Positions 15,203 through 25,040 are shown, counted from the stretch's first letter. The stretch is DNA of 64,000 bases from Flexivirga oryzae (GCF_014190805.1 NZ_JACHVQ010000002.1:744001-808000), one strand, 5' to 3'. Notes: generated by a model not told the origin, from the letters alone. Translations and numbers: made by a program.

Positions 15203-16465
15203 ATGAAGGTTGCGGACCACAACCCTGAGTCAGCACAAGGCTGTCTCGCCGCATATCGTCAACACTCGAGTCCGGCCACCGCTGACCGGTATCAACTACT
15301 CGGTGGCGGCGGTGTGGAGATACGTGGTGCGGGCGCAACTGTGGAACTCAACAACGGCCGGCAGTTGATCGACATGGGCAGCTACGCCGTTCCGCTCTTC
15401 GGCCACCGCCCTGCAGCAGTCGCCGACGAAGTGCGTGCGACCCTCGACCGCTTGCCCGTGACGACGCGCCTGGTCGCCAACCCCGTCGCCGCCGCGTACC
15501 TGCGTGAACTGTCCAACTACGTCAATCGGGCAGATCTGACGCGGGTGTGGCTCGGCCTGAACGGCACCGATGCCGTCGAGGCTGCACTGAAGTTCGCAGT
15601 CGCAGCGACCCGAGTACCGAGCATCCTGGCGGTCAAGGGCGGCTATCACGGCAAAAGTCTGTTCTCGCTGGCCGCGACATGGGACCCGGCGCGCAAGGAG
15701 CCGGTTCGAGGCGTCCTGCCCGACGCACGCCACATCGATGTCGCTGCGAACGCTGTCGCCCGGGCGTTGGACGAGCGTCCCGCGGCCGCCCTGATCTTTG
15801 AGCCGTTACAAGCTGAAGGGGGCGGTCATCTGATTCCAGCCGAGGTGATGCGGCAGTGGGTGGCCGATGCCCACGACCGCGGCACCTTTGTCATCGCGGA
15901 CGAAATCCAGTGCGGGTTTCACCGTTGTGGTCCCGTGTCGCTTGCCCTCGAAGCAGGCGCGGACGTCGATGCTGTGCTCCTGGGCAAGCCGTTGGGTGGA
16001 GGGGTGATGCCGCTTTCGGCTGTGGTGACCACTGACCGGTTGTGGGGTGACATGGCCACTGACCCCTATTTGCACACGGCAACCTTCTCGGCACATCCGT
16101 TGTCATGCGCCGCAGGTCGTGCCGCGTTGCAACTTGCGGTGACGACCTGCGAGGAGCGGAGCATCGCCGAGCAACGTCTGTCGCGTCTGGTCGCCGACGT
16201 TGCCGAGCAGTGCGACGTGGTGCAACGAGCGGAGGCGCACGGCCTCTTCGCCGTCTTCGACGTCGGCACGGCTGAGCAAGCGGGCGCAGTGGTGACGCAC
16301 GCGGCCCGAGCCGGCCTACTGGTCGCTCCATGCACCACGTCGCCCACCTCGATCCGCCTGTTGCCCTCGCTCACGACAACACCGGAGCAGTGGCACCGGG
16401 CACAGTCGATCATGTGCCGCGCGCTCGGCCGAGCCGCCAGGATACGGCCCGCGACGGCCGCCTGA
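15203..16465 (+). CDS. Class III PLP-dependent aminotransferase
   Basis: 420 residues from the ATG at 15203, which has AGGAAAG upstream. The fold-type I class III pattern is clear: NGTDAVEAALKFA, GGYHGKS, the cofactor Asp in FVIADEIQCGFHR, the Schiff-base Lys in VLLGKPLGGGVMP, and TFSAHPLSCAA. Such enzymes transaminate terminal amines or omega-amino acids (ornithine, GABA, diaminobutyrate types) against 2-oxoglutarate or pyruvate. It probably supplies or consumes an amino building block for the minus-strand pathway. It is the first gene of the rightward unit and precedes the regulator. Confidence 0.88.
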   Translation: MKVADHNPESAQGCLAAYRQHSSPATADRYQLLGGGGVEIRGAGATVELNNGRQLIDMGSYAVPLFGHRPAAVADEVRATLDRLPVTTRLVANPVAAAYLRELSNYVNRADLTRVWLGLNGTDAVEAALKFAVAATRVPSILAVKGGYHGKSLFSLAATWDPARKEPVRGVLPDARHIDVAANAVARALDERPAAALIFEPLQAEGGGHLIPAEVMRQWVADAHDRGTFVIADEIQCGFHRCGPVSLALEAGADVDAVLLGKPLGGGVMPLSAVVTTDRLWGDMATDPYLHTATFSAHPLSCAAGRAALQLAVTTCEERSIAEQRLSRLVADVAEQCDVVQRAEAHGLFAVFDVGTAEQAGAVVTHAARAGLLVAPCTTSPTSIRLLPSLTTTPEQWHRAQSIMCRALGRAARIRPATAA

Positions 16466-16553
16466 CGCGAGTCCGCGATGTCACGTCAACCCCAAACCGA
16501 CACTTCGAGTCGTATGCTGCTGACGAAATGTCGGGCTACGTGGGGGCGGGCAA

Positions 16554-17588
16554 GTGGCGAGGCTGGAGAAGTTCGGACTGGGCCGCAATGCCGAGACCGC
16601 GTATGACGCGCTCATCCGTGGCGTTGCACCCACTGCAGAAGCACTCGTCGCCGCTATCGGGTTGACCACGGAGGATGCGGTGCAATCCCTCGACGAACTC
16701 AAGTCGCATGCACTCCTACGTGAGTCGAAAACGGCCGACTGTCTTCGAGTGACACCACCGGACGAGGCAATCGAACTTCTCATCGCGCACGAAGAACGAC
16801 TCCTCGAGCAAAGACGCCTGGACATCCAGCAAGCACGAGGCGAGATCGACGACCTCGTCGAGTCATTCGTCAGCGCCGCAACCGAGACTCCTGTCGGATC
16901 GCCTGCCATCACGTATCTCAAGGGAAGCGAAGTCATCCGCTCCAAGCTGTATCAACTCGTGGGCGAGGCATCTGACGTCACCTTGAACATGATTCCCGGA
17001 TCGCGCACCTTCAGTGCTGCCGCAATTCGGTCCGCGGAACGACTCGACAACCAACTCATTGCTCGCGGAGTCCACGAGCGATTCATCGTGTCCGAGCTCT
17101 CCATTCAAGACCCGAACTGGAGCGCCTATCTACGACGCATCGGTGAGAAGGGGTGCCAGGTCCGCACGCATGTGTCACCTCCAACACTCCTGGTGACCTT
17201 CGATCACCGGACGGCCGTGGTGCCTCGCGGCAAGGACATCTCCAATGCCGCCATCCTGATTCAGGAACCCGGAGTTGTCGAACAGATCGAATATCTATTT
17301 GAAGAGGTGTGGGCTGCAGCCACACCCCTTCCCCTCCACGATGCGCCGACCAACACGGACGCAGCGGATACTGTTGACCCTCGCCTCCGGCAGGTGATCG
17401 TGCTCCTCGGACGTGGCTACAAAGACGAGGCAATCGCGCGAAAGATCGGTGTCTCGGTGCGCACGGTCGGACGGCTTGTCGCCGAGATAGTGGATCTTTT
17501 CGGCGCGCAAGGTCGGTTCCAGGCGGGTGTGATCGCGGCTCAGCAGGGCTGGATAGAAAAGGCCGCCTCTCCAAAAAGCGACGAATGA
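16554..17588 (+). CDS. Transcriptional regulator with TrmB-like and LuxR-like HTH domains
   Basis: 344 residues, GTG start at 16554. Residues 10-75 form a TrmB-like winged helix (YDALIRGVAPTAEALVAAIG and following), residues 85-110 a likely helical linker, 120-260 a phospholipase-D-like sensor domain, and 285-335 a LuxR-type HTH (LGRGYKDEAIARKIGVSVRTVGRLV). This two-HTH architecture is frequent beside actinobacterial biosynthetic clusters. Its stop overlaps the FemAB-like start by 4 bp. It is a plausible pathway activator acting at the divergent control region 15013-15202. Confidence 0.82.
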   Translation: MARLEKFGLGRNAETAYDALIRGVAPTAEALVAAIGLTTEDAVQSLDELKSHALLRESKTADCLRVTPPDEAIELLIAHEERLLEQRRLDIQQARGEIDDLVESFVSAATETPVGSPAITYLKGSEVIRSKLYQLVGEASDVTLNMIPGSRTFSAAAIRSAERLDNQLIARGVHERFIVSELSIQDPNWSAYLRRIGEKGCQVRTHVSPPTLLVTFDHRTAVVPRGKDISNAAILIQEPGVVEQIEYLFEEVWAAATPLPLHDAPTNTDAADTVDPRLRQVIVLLGRGYKDEAIARKIGVSVRTVGRLVAEIVDLFGAQGRFQAGVIAAQQGWIEKAASPKSDE

Positions 17589-18452
17589 TGAGAAGATCCG
17601 TCGACGATGCCCAGCAGCGCCTGCTCCTTGAGGATGAGCGCTTTCTTGCCCGGTCACAGAAGTTGAGGTACCACGAGATCGCGGAGTCCGGCGATGACGG
17701 TACCCTCAGGGCCGCGGTTCCGGTCTACGACGCCGAAGTGTCCGAATTGCCGATCTTGTTACGTCGGTACATGGGCATTGATGACGTGACAGGTTTAATT
17801 CGCTGTGTCGGTGGCGGACTCGCAATCCGGCGCTCCGTGTTCTACGAGAACATCAGTAGCGACGAAAACGGGAATTCCCTCGCCTCGCTGCTGGAAAAGA
17901 ACGGCGAGTGGATCATGGATTTCCCTGGCACGATCTACGCGCTCTACGCCACTTCCTGTGAAGCGGGTCTCCTGCAAGGGATCGCACCGGATGCAACTGC
18001 CACGGACCACGGCACGACGCACTATTCACTGCAACTCCCCGGCGGTGACGCAATCTTCGATGACTTCGTCGCAACTCTCACGGCGCCTCCCCGGCGGACC
18101 TGGAAAGTGGATATTTCAGCGGCCAGCAACCTCGAACTCACGTATTCCGCAGCACCCCTGTCGCCTCAGCAGATCCCCGAACTGGCACCACTCATCTCTG
18201 ACGTCGCCGCTCGCAACGGGATCCGGCAGCCATTGTTCGTCCAGCGACAGATCCTTCGAAACCTACTCACCCAGGCGGGAGAACCCGTTGTGGTGAGAAG
18301 TTCCATCGACGGCCGACCAGCAGGGGCATGCGTTTGCCGTCGTTATGACACATTTCTCGACGCCTTCCAGGTCGGTATCATCGAGCACGAGAACCGTCGG
18401 GAGATATATCATTTCACTGCTTTTGTGGCGCCCCTGCTCTACGCACTTTCCA
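17585..18452 (+). pseudogene. FemAB/BioF2-like acyltransferase, 5' part (interrupted)
   Basis: First 289 codons of a GNAT/FemAB-fold protein, cut by the composite transposon. The C-terminal domain shows VVVRSSIDGRPAGACVCRRYDTFLDAFQ and NRREIYHFTAFVAPLLYALS, typical of the second GNAT lobe in FemABX/BioF2 proteins. Read-through into the element adds a short foreign tail ending at 18490. The remaining 32 codons lie at 60181-60278; joining the halves with one copy of ACTTTCCA restores a 321-residue frame. FemAB-type enzymes form amide bonds from aminoacyl-tRNA or acyl donors, which suits peptide tailoring. The gene should be inactive here. Confidence 0.88.
18445..18452. repeat. Left target-site duplication ACTTTCCA
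   Basis: Eight bases in the FemAB-like gene next to the left element end GGCTCATCCC. The same eight bases follow the right end at 60173-60180. Eight base pairs is the usual ISL3-family duplication. Confidence 0.9.
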
Positions 18453-18521
18453 GGCTCATCCCAATCGGGGGTGTAGGAGTTGGGGTCTGAAGCCGCCGGT
18501 CTCGAGCAGGCTTCGGGCGAT

Positions 18522-18600
18522 GGTATGTCGACCTCGGGGTTATGTTGACTGGCTCGGTCGATGCCCTGCTCCGGAGGGGACCGGGCGCTGAGCTGGTCAA
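18522..18600 (+). repeat. RIT copy 1 left inverted repeat
   Basis: 79 bp, identical in reverse complement to 24962-25040. It is itself partly palindromic around TCCGGA, with outer GTTATGTTGAC facing inner GGTCAAGATAAC. It is the likely recombination site of the RIT recombinases. Confidence 0.85.
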
Positions 18601-18687
18601 GATAACGATGAGCGTCTGTGTCGGGGTTCGCTTGATCTGACTGGGCGGTCGCTGGGATCGCCTGGCGTCAGGTCAGGAGGACCAGGG

Positions 18688-19626
18688 ATGGTGATTCATC
18701 GTGATCAGCGCCGCGCCGACGTGCGGGAGGCGCTGAACGAGTTCGAGAAGTGGCTGCTGCGGGAGCGGTCAGCGCAGGAGCGCACCGCTGCCGCTTACAC
18801 GGCCCGTGTCGCAGCGTTTGTGGAGTGGCTGCCCGCACCGGTCGATCAGTCGCTGGCGACGCTGACGGCGGCGAAGGTGACCGAATGGGTGAACCTGGAA
18901 GCAGCACGAGGGTTGAAGGCGTCCACGCTGGGCAAGCAGTTGGTGATGCTGCGCTCGTTCTTGCAGTACGCCCACCGCTCAGGCCGGACGGGGCAGGACC
19001 TGTCCGGAGTGGTGCCGCACGCGGCGGCCTGGCGGCTGTCGTCGATCCCTGACCCGGTGCCTGCTGGGACGATCGAGGCGCTGTTCGCCACTCTCGATTT
19101 GCATTCGGCGAAAGGGCTGCGTGACCGGGCGATCCTGTTGCTGTTGACCGGTCTGGGGCTGCGGGCCTGTGAGATCGCCGGGCTGCGACTCGACGACATC
19201 GGATGGCGCACCGGAACCCTGCGCGTTCGGGGCAAGGGTGACCGTGTCGATGAGCTCCCACTGCCGGATGAGATCGGCCAAGCGTTGGAGGACTACGTTC
19301 TTCACGGCCGCGGCGGCCGGATCGTCGGCGAGGAAGTGTTCTTCACCGTGATCGATCCGGTCCAGCCGTTGACGGCGAATGGTGTCTGCGGGACCGTCCG
19401 ACAGATCTGTATCAAGGCCGGGGTGGAGAAGTTCGGCCCGCACCGTCTGCGACACACGTTCGCGACGGGGATGCTCGCATCCGGGGCCACGTTGCAGGAG
19501 ATCCAACGGCTGCTACGGCACGCTCACCTGCGCACGACCGCGATCTACACCAAGGTCGACACGAACCGACTGGCCGCGCTGGCTCCCGAGTGGCCTGCTG
19601 CCGCGTCGAGCAGGCGGACCCGATGA
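18688..19626 (+). CDS. ritA: Tyrosine recombinase RitA
   Basis: 312 residues, AGGAGG upstream. An N-terminal SAM-like DNA-binding domain (about 10-100, with RSAQERTAAAYTARVAAFVEW) precedes the catalytic domain, which has Arg in TGLGLRACEIAGLRLDD, H-x-x-R in HRLRHTFATG, the second His in LLRHAHLRTT and the nucleophile Tyr in AIYTKV. First gene of the trio; its stop overlaps the ritB start (ATGA). The gene is duplicated without visible change at 54521-55459 on the other strand. Confidence 0.93.
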   Translation: MVIHRDQRRADVREALNEFEKWLLRERSAQERTAAAYTARVAAFVEWLPAPVDQSLATLTAAKVTEWVNLEAARGLKASTLGKQLVMLRSFLQYAHRSGRTGQDLSGVVPHAAAWRLSSIPDPVPAGTIEALFATLDLHSAKGLRDRAILLLLTGLGLRACEIAGLRLDDIGWRTGTLRVRGKGDRVDELPLPDEIGQALEDYVLHGRGGRIVGEEVFFTVIDPVQPLTANGVCGTVRQICIKAGVEKFGPHRLRHTFATGMLASGATLQEIQRLLRHAHLRTTAIYTKVDTNRLAALAPEWPAAASSRRTR

Positions 19627-20555
19627 CCGGCCTGCGTGAACTCCTGGAAGGCTACCTGGCGACCCGAAGGGCGCTCGGGTTCAAACTGGCCACGCCCGGC
19701 AAGGCCCTGGACGCGTTCGTGGGGTGGATGGAAGAAGCAGGCGAACCCACCATCCGACACGATCTGGCGACCGCCTGGGCTTCACAGTTCTCCCGTGGCA
19801 CCGTGTTGGAGTACTTGAACTACGTCCGTCAGTTCGCTGCGCACGTCGCCTGGTTCGACCCCGCTACCGAGATTCCGATCCTCGACGGGCGACCCTACGG
19901 GGCGCATCGTCCTCGCCCGCTGATCTTCACCAGCGACCAGATCGACATGCTGCTGGCTGCGGCGGGCAGGCTGACTCCACAGGTCCGTGCGGCATCCTGG
20001 CAAACACTGCTCGGGCTGCTCACAGTGACCGGGATGAGGATCAGCGAAGCCCGCAACCTCGATGACGGGGACATCGCCCTGGACGAGTCCGGTGATGGCA
20101 GCGGCTGGGCACGAGTGACGGACACGAAGTTCGGCAAGTCCCGCCTCGTTCCGCTCCGCTCATCGACGATGGCAGCGATCAACAGATATCAGCGCCTTCG
20201 GGACAAGACGTTCCCGGTCCCGAAGACCGCGGCAGTGTTCGTCGCTCGGCGCGGCACCCGACTCGCTCGCTCGACCGCAGGAAACACCTTCCGAGAGATC
20301 CGAGAGATGGCCGGTCTGGCTGGTGGCCCGAACCAGCCGGCTGCCCGGCTGCATGACTTTCGGCACTCGTTCGCGACAACCACGCTGATCGGTCACATCC
20401 GCGGCGGCGGGGATGTCGATGCGATGATGCCGGTGCTGTCGGCGTTCCTCGGGCACGTCGGCCCGGAAGCGACGTACTGGTATCTGTCGAACACCCCGGA
20501 GTTGGCAGCCGCTCTTGCCGAACGTATCCAGGCGAGTGGGGCCGATGATGAGTGA
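19623..20555 (+). CDS. ritB: Tyrosine recombinase RitB
   Basis: 310 residues from the ATG that overlaps the ritA stop; an upstream in-frame start at 19590 lies inside ritA and is not needed. The catalytic set is Arg in TVTGMRISEARNLDDG, H-x-x-R in LHDFRHSFATT, His in FLGHVGPEAT and Tyr in YWYLSNT. The longer SAM-like N-terminal domain (YLATRRALGFKL) is typical of the second member of RIT trios. The gene overlaps ritC by 11 bp, so the three products are probably made in fixed proportion. Confidence 0.92.
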   Translation: MTGLRELLEGYLATRRALGFKLATPGKALDAFVGWMEEAGEPTIRHDLATAWASQFSRGTVLEYLNYVRQFAAHVAWFDPATEIPILDGRPYGAHRPRPLIFTSDQIDMLLAAAGRLTPQVRAASWQTLLGLLTVTGMRISEARNLDDGDIALDESGDGSGWARVTDTKFGKSRLVPLRSSTMAAINRYQRLRDKTFPVPKTAAVFVARRGTRLARSTAGNTFREIREMAGLAGGPNQPAARLHDFRHSFATTTLIGHIRGGGDVDAMMPVLSAFLGHVGPEATYWYLSNTPELAAALAERIQASGADDE

Positions 20556-20724
20556 GCTCGCACCGCTGCTGCAACGGTTCTTCACCGACAAGCTCGACCG
20601 GCACCTGAACGCCAGCGTCCACACGAAAGCGGCCTACGCCGACACGTTCCGCCTCCTGCTGGGTTACGCCGAGCGGGCCACGGGCATCGCCCCGTCCGCG
20701 CTGACTCTGGCCGACCTCGACGCG
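20545..20724 (+). pseudogene. ritC: ritC 5' fragment (interrupted by IS)
   Basis: First 60 codons of the third recombinase: the start of its SAM-like domain up to TLADLDA. The gene is then cut by the 3.4-kb IS with a GACGCG target duplication and continues at 24130. The intact counterpart is at 52607-53602. Confidence 0.92.
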
Positions 20725-20860
20725 TGTTGTCCGTCGCTCATCTTGCGGATGTTGTCGTCATTGATGTTGCCGATGATTGGGTATGAGATTGGCCCCGCCC
20801 GGAGGTTTCGGGCGGGGCCTTGCTCGTCATGATGACGGCGTTGTCGGCGCGGTGACGCGG

Positions 20861-21676
20861 TTAGTCAGTGCCGGTTTCGGTGATCGCGGCCCGGGCTGCT
20901 TTCTCGTCGACGAGGGTGTCGTTACGGGCGAACGCGGCGGTCAAGGCGTTGAGGGCGAGGTTGTTGACCGCTCGGGGGTAGCCGCGGGAGGCGTTGTGGA
21001 TCAGGGTGATCGCGTCGGCGGTGAACAGGGCGTCGGCGCGGCCGGCGATCTTGAGGTGATGGCCGATGTAGTCGACGGTGTCCTCGGGGTTCATCCCGGC
21101 CAGGGCGTACCGGACGGCGATGCGTTGATCCAGGGCGGCGAGCACGCCCAGGCGTAGGCGTTGCCGCAGGGTGGGTTGGCCGACCAGGATCGCGGCGAAC
21201 GGTGCGCCGGAGTCCATGTCGTGGTTGGTCAGCATCCGGATCGCTTCGAGCTGCGGGTTATCCAGTAGGTGGGCTTCGTCGAAGATGATCACGGGGGTGC
21301 GGCCGCGTTCGGCGTGTTCGGCGGCCAGGGCGTCGGCGGCTTGCGGGGCCAGCGTCGCGGTGTAGAACGAGGGGACGTGTCCCAGGGTCGCGACGATGTG
21401 GTGCAGCATCCCGCGGACCCCGATGGAGGGGTTGGGCAGGTAGATGATGATGTGCCGGGAGCCGTCCAGGGCGGTGGTCGCTGCGCGTACTGCGACGGTT
21501 TTCCCGGCGCCGACTTCGCCGGTGACCACCCCGAGGGCGTGCTGGCTGATGCACCAGTCGATCCGGGCCACGGCCTCGGCGTGTCCGGCGTGCCGGTGCA
21601 GCATGGACGGGGCCAGGTTCCGCCCGAACGGCATGGTCGTGAATCCCCAATGTGATTGCAATCGTTGAATACTCAC
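20861..21676 (-). CDS. AAA+ ATPase transposition protein (ExeA/TniB-like)
   Basis: 271 residues, GTG start overlapping the transposase stop. Walker A GEVGAGKT (about 53-60), Walker B VIIFDEAH (about 129-136) and sensor motif LVGQPTLRQRL are present, with an N-terminal HWGFTTMPF segment as in ExeA-type ATPases. Such proteins select target DNA and activate the DDE transposase. Coupled downstream of the transposase inside the IS. It appears intact. Confidence 0.9.
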   Translation of the reverse strand: MSIQRLQSHWGFTTMPFGRNLAPSMLHRHAGHAEAVARIDWCISQHALGVVTGEVGAGKTVAVRAATTALDGSRHIIIYLPNPSIGVRGMLHHIVATLGHVPSFYTATLAPQAADALAAEHAERGRTPVIIFDEAHLLDNPQLEAIRMLTNHDMDSGAPFAAILVGQPTLRQRLRLGVLAALDQRIAVRYALAGMNPEDTVDYIGHHLKIAGRADALFTADAITLIHNASRGYPRAVNNLALNALTAAFARNDTLVDEKAARAAITETGTD

Positions 21677-23195
21677 TGCTGCTCCTGTGTCGGGTCGTTG
21701 CCGTGGTGGCGCCGGTGTTCGGTGTGTGCGTCGTCGTGGTCGGGCGCGTCGATGAAGTCCTCGATGCTGGTGTGCCCCGGGACCTGCTCACGGCCACCGC
21801 CGTCACCAGCCAGCCGGGAGTACAACGCGTTGAACCCGATGCCGGGGTCGTCGGCGAGCCCAGCGTGGTGGGCCTGGGTGACCAGGTTCAGGTACGCGAT
21901 CCCGGTCGATGGTGCTGTTTCGGGCTCGGGCGTTTCGGGTTTCGCCTTGGGGTGAGCGTGCCGGGTGATGACCTGCGGGAGGGCGGGACCGTAGCAGCGG
22001 CCGTCGTATCGGACGTGAATGTGTTCCAGGTCGAACGGGGAGAAGACGAGTTCGACCTTGCGGCCGACCAGGGCGGCTTCGACCTGGTAGCTGTTGCCGT
22101 GCAACGAGACGGTCGCGGTTTTGGTCACGGTGCGCACCTGTGACCATAGGAACGCCTCGGTCAGGCGTCGCCGCTGGGTATCGCGGGGGCGGCTCCGATC
22201 CGGTCCCACCCGGTGTTCCACCGCTCCAGCGGGGTTTGCCCGGTTTCGGAGTGGACCTGGTGGTGGTAGACCGATTCGACCCATGCGGTGAACTGGGCAT
22301 TCAACCCCAGTAGCGCCGCCGCAGCTGTGATGCCCTGGCCGGTCAGGTCGGCGGCGCTGGTGTCGGTGACTTCGACGAGGAACTGGTCTCGTACGGTCCT
22401 GAAGAATCGTTCGATCTTCCCTTTTCCTTGGGGCCGGTTCGGGGTCGCGTGGGTCAGCCGGATCCCGAGCGTGGCGCACGCCCGCAGCAACCACGAATCC
22501 ACATAGGCGGCGCCGTTGTCGACGTAGCAGCAGCCGGGGATCCCGCGGGAAGACAACGCGGGTTTGAGGGCGGCTGCTAACCGGACGGTGTCTTCGGCGA
22601 ACCCGAACCGGTAGCCGACCAGCAGCCGGGTGTGGTCGTCCAAGAACGCGAACAAGTACACCTTCCGCCCGCCGATCTTCGGGCCGTGTAACGCGTCGCC
22701 GACCCACCGCTGGTTGGGCGCGTCGGCCTCGTACCGGCTGAACACTTCACCGGTCCCGGGTGCGTCGAGCATCAACTGCCGTCGGTGGAACAGGCGCAGC
22801 AGTGTCGATTCCGAGGGGGACCAGCCCGAGGAGGCGGCCAGGATCCGGGCGACCTGCGCGGCGGTCCGGTCCGGGTTCTCCTTCTTCAACGCGACCGCGA
22901 GTTCGAGCACGTTCACATCGATGCGTGAACCTGCCTGCCGCAGTGAGGGTTTCAGCCCTTCGAACCCGTCGGCCCGGTAGCGGCGGATCCACCGGTCCAG
23001 GGTGTCGCGGGAATACCGGTGCGTCCCGCCGAACGGTCCCTGATGGTCACGCGCGGCGATCGCGCGCACGATCCGCCCCCGCGCCCTGGTCGACAACGCC
23101 GGGTCCAACGCGGGACAAATCACCTGGTACCGGAACAGCGCGACCTGCTGTGCCCGTTCCTGTCGTTTCACGCTCTCGTGGGCAGCCTCGGCCAT
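21673..23195 (-). pseudogene. DDE transposase with frameshift
   Basis: The N-terminal part (23195 down to about 22165) has an HTH (RDTLDRWIRRYRADGFEGL) and the rve/DDE core: RWVGDALHGPKIGG, YVDNGAAYVD and a Glu in GKGKIERFFRTV. The frame ends at a TGA at 22161. A Mu-type C-terminal beta-barrel (LTEAFLWSQVRTVTKTATVS and following) continues in the -1 frame down to 21673, where its stop overlaps the ATPase start. The coupling suggests that the full-length product is the native one. A mutation is likely; a programmed -1 shift cannot be excluded, but I see no slippery heptamer. Confidence 0.72.
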
Positions 23196-23309
23196 GAATA
23201 CCTCTATTCGACAACGAATCCCAGCCCACACGTACAGGCCGAGAAGGGATGCCCGCGAGGATTCCAGGCCGACCCGCCACCGGTCAGGGGCAACTGGTGT
23301 TGCCCGCCC

Positions 23310-23924
23310 TCACACCGCCACCGCCGGCCATCCCGGCGCGAGAAGCCGACCAGCCGAGCACGCGGCAGCAACCTGCCACGCCGTCACCGGACCGAGAACA
23401 CCCCGCGGGCCGAAACGAGCCGTGATCGCAGCCATCGCCGCGCCGAGCGCGGCCAGCACGTCCCGCCACTGACAGCCCAACCCGTCCGGGACCGGCACGT
23501 CGACCCCCGCCCGCCGGGCAACGCCCAGCAGCGCGACACGCGCGGCAGCCAGCCGACCAGTCATGACTCGTAGCCAGCCCCGGACAGTGGACTCGGGCAC
23601 CCCAAGACGCACGCTGATCGGCCGGAACCCCCGCCCCTTCGCGCGCGCCGCCAACGCGGACCCGATGACCTCCACCCCATACGCTCGACGCAGCAACACC
23701 GTCACCGGCAACAGCACATGAGTGACCAGGCATCCCGGGCACCGAGCACGCCGCGGCCGCAAGACGCCCGCGATCCCGTGGATTCGTCGAGGCCGCGCCC
23801 ACCCCCACGGGCGTAACGCTTCCCGGCACGCCGGGCAGTCGATCCCGCCCGCGGCCAACCGTGACTCGACCCGACCATGATCAGCCTCTACTGTCACCAC
23901 AGGGTGCCTCCGTGCATCCGGCAC
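23310..23924 (-). CDS. Zinc-ribbon/HTH accessory protein of the IS
   Basis: 204 residues with two Cys pairs (CPAC near residue 30 and CPGC near 63) that could bind zinc, and a helix-turn-helix at about 100-120 (ISVRLGVPESTVRGWLRVM). It resembles uncharacterised proteins that travel with ATPase/DDE elements. It could be an end-binding or regulatory protein; the exact start is uncertain. It lies inside the IS ends and belongs to it. Confidence 0.6.
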   Translation of the reverse strand: MPDARRHPVVTVEADHGRVESRLAAGGIDCPACREALRPWGWARPRRIHGIAGVLRPRRARCPGCLVTHVLLPVTVLLRRAYGVEVIGSALAARAKGRGFRPISVRLGVPESTVRGWLRVMTGRLAAARVALLGVARRAGVDVPVPDGLGCQWRDVLAALGAAMAAITARFGPRGVLGPVTAWQVAAACSAGRLLAPGWPAVAV

Positions 23925-24129
23925 GGTCCTCCCGCGACAGGTCCTCCACGACGAGAAGCGGGAGGGCCGTGGTCATCGATTGATCAGGAAATCCTGCCCG
24001 AGACCGGCACACTGACGATGCCGATCACCACGAACACGCCCCGGCACCCCCACCACGACACTCATCGGCAAACCCGATGACGACACCCACCTGCCACACC
24101 GTCATCCAGAGTGACGCTCAACAGACGCG

Positions 24130-24945
24130 GACCTGATCGGCGGGTTCCTCCAGCACCTGGAAACCGAGCGCAGGAACTCCCCGGCCACCCGCAACACGCG
24201 CCGCGCGGCGCTGCGCTCGTTCTTCACCTACGCCAGCTACCGGGCACCGGACGCGATCGCCACGATCAGCCAGGTCCTCGCAATCCCCGCGAAACGCACC
24301 AAGACCACCCTCGTGTCGTTCCTCACCGCGGCCGAGGCTGAAGCCCTCATCTCCGCTCCAGACACCAGCACCTGGCTCGGGCGCCGTGACCGGCTCCTGC
24401 TGCACCTGGGCATCCAAACCGGGCTGCGTGTCAGCGAGCTGATCAGCCTGCGGATCGACAGCATCACCATCGGACCGCACAGCCAACTCGAGTGCGTCGG
24501 GAAAGGCCGCAAGCAGCGAGTGATCCCGCTGCAGAAGAACACCGTGAAACTCGTTACAGCCTGGCTCGCCGAGCGCCCACCGCAGGCAGAGGGACCGCTG
24601 TTCCCGACCAGTACAGGCACCGCGCTGACCAGAGCCGCCGTCGGCAAGCTCGTCACCAGACATGCGGCGACCGCGGCCAAGCGATGCCCTTCGCTGGCAG
24701 GGAAGAACGTCACCCCGCACACGCTGCGGCACACCTGCGCGATGAGCCTGCTGCACGCCGGGATCGACACCGCGAGCATCGCGCTCTGGCTCGGTCACGC
24801 GAACATCCAGACCACGCAGATCTACCTCCACGCCGACCTCGAAATCAAACGACGAACCCTGGAACGCGTCCCCGCGATCGATGAACGGCCCCCAGCTCGC
24901 TACCAGGCCTCGGACGCTCTCATCGCGTTCCTCAAGAACCGCTGA
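24130..24945 (+). pseudogene. ritC: ritC 3' fragment
   Basis: Rest of the third tyrosine recombinase after the IS, including the whole catalytic domain: Arg in TGLRVSELISLRIDS, H-x-x-R in TPHTLRHTCAMS, His in WLGHANIQTT and Tyr in QIYLHAD. Joined to 20545-20724 it would equal the intact copy at 52607-53602. Without its own start it should not be made. Confidence 0.9.
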
Positions 24946-24961
24946 GCCCGGCACGGTTATG

Positions 24962-25040
24962 TTGACCAGCTCAGCGCCCGGTCCCCTCCGGAGCAGGGCA
25001 TCGACCGAGCCAGTCAACATAACCCCGAGGTCGACATACC
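24962..25040 (-). repeat. RIT copy 1 right inverted repeat
   Basis: Reverse complement of 18522-18600 over 79 bp. It is followed by ATCGC, a 20-base perfect palindrome at 25046-25065 (TTATGCGGAA and its complement) and then GCGAT, where the ISL3 transposase resumes. Confidence 0.85.

Larger units (their letters stand above)
20725..24123 (-). mobile_element. 3399-bp IS with AAA ATPase and DDE transposase, inserted in ritC
   Basis: Ends are TGTTGTCCGTCGCTC and, reverse-complemented from the right, TGTTGAGCGTCACTC, with GACGCG duplicated on both sides (20719-20724 and 24124-24129). It encodes, on the minus strand, a zinc-ribbon/HTH protein, a Mu/TniA-like DDE transposase and an ExeA/TniB-like ATPase. 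TG..CA ends and the ATPase partner suit Mu/Tn7-related target handling. Absence from RIT copy 2 shows that it arrived after the duplication or was lost from copy 2. Confidence 0.9.

Noticed and set aside
22161..22210. Programmed -1 frameshift in the IS transposase
   Set aside because: No slippery heptamer with a downstream structure was recognised; kept as probable mutation with the alternative stated.
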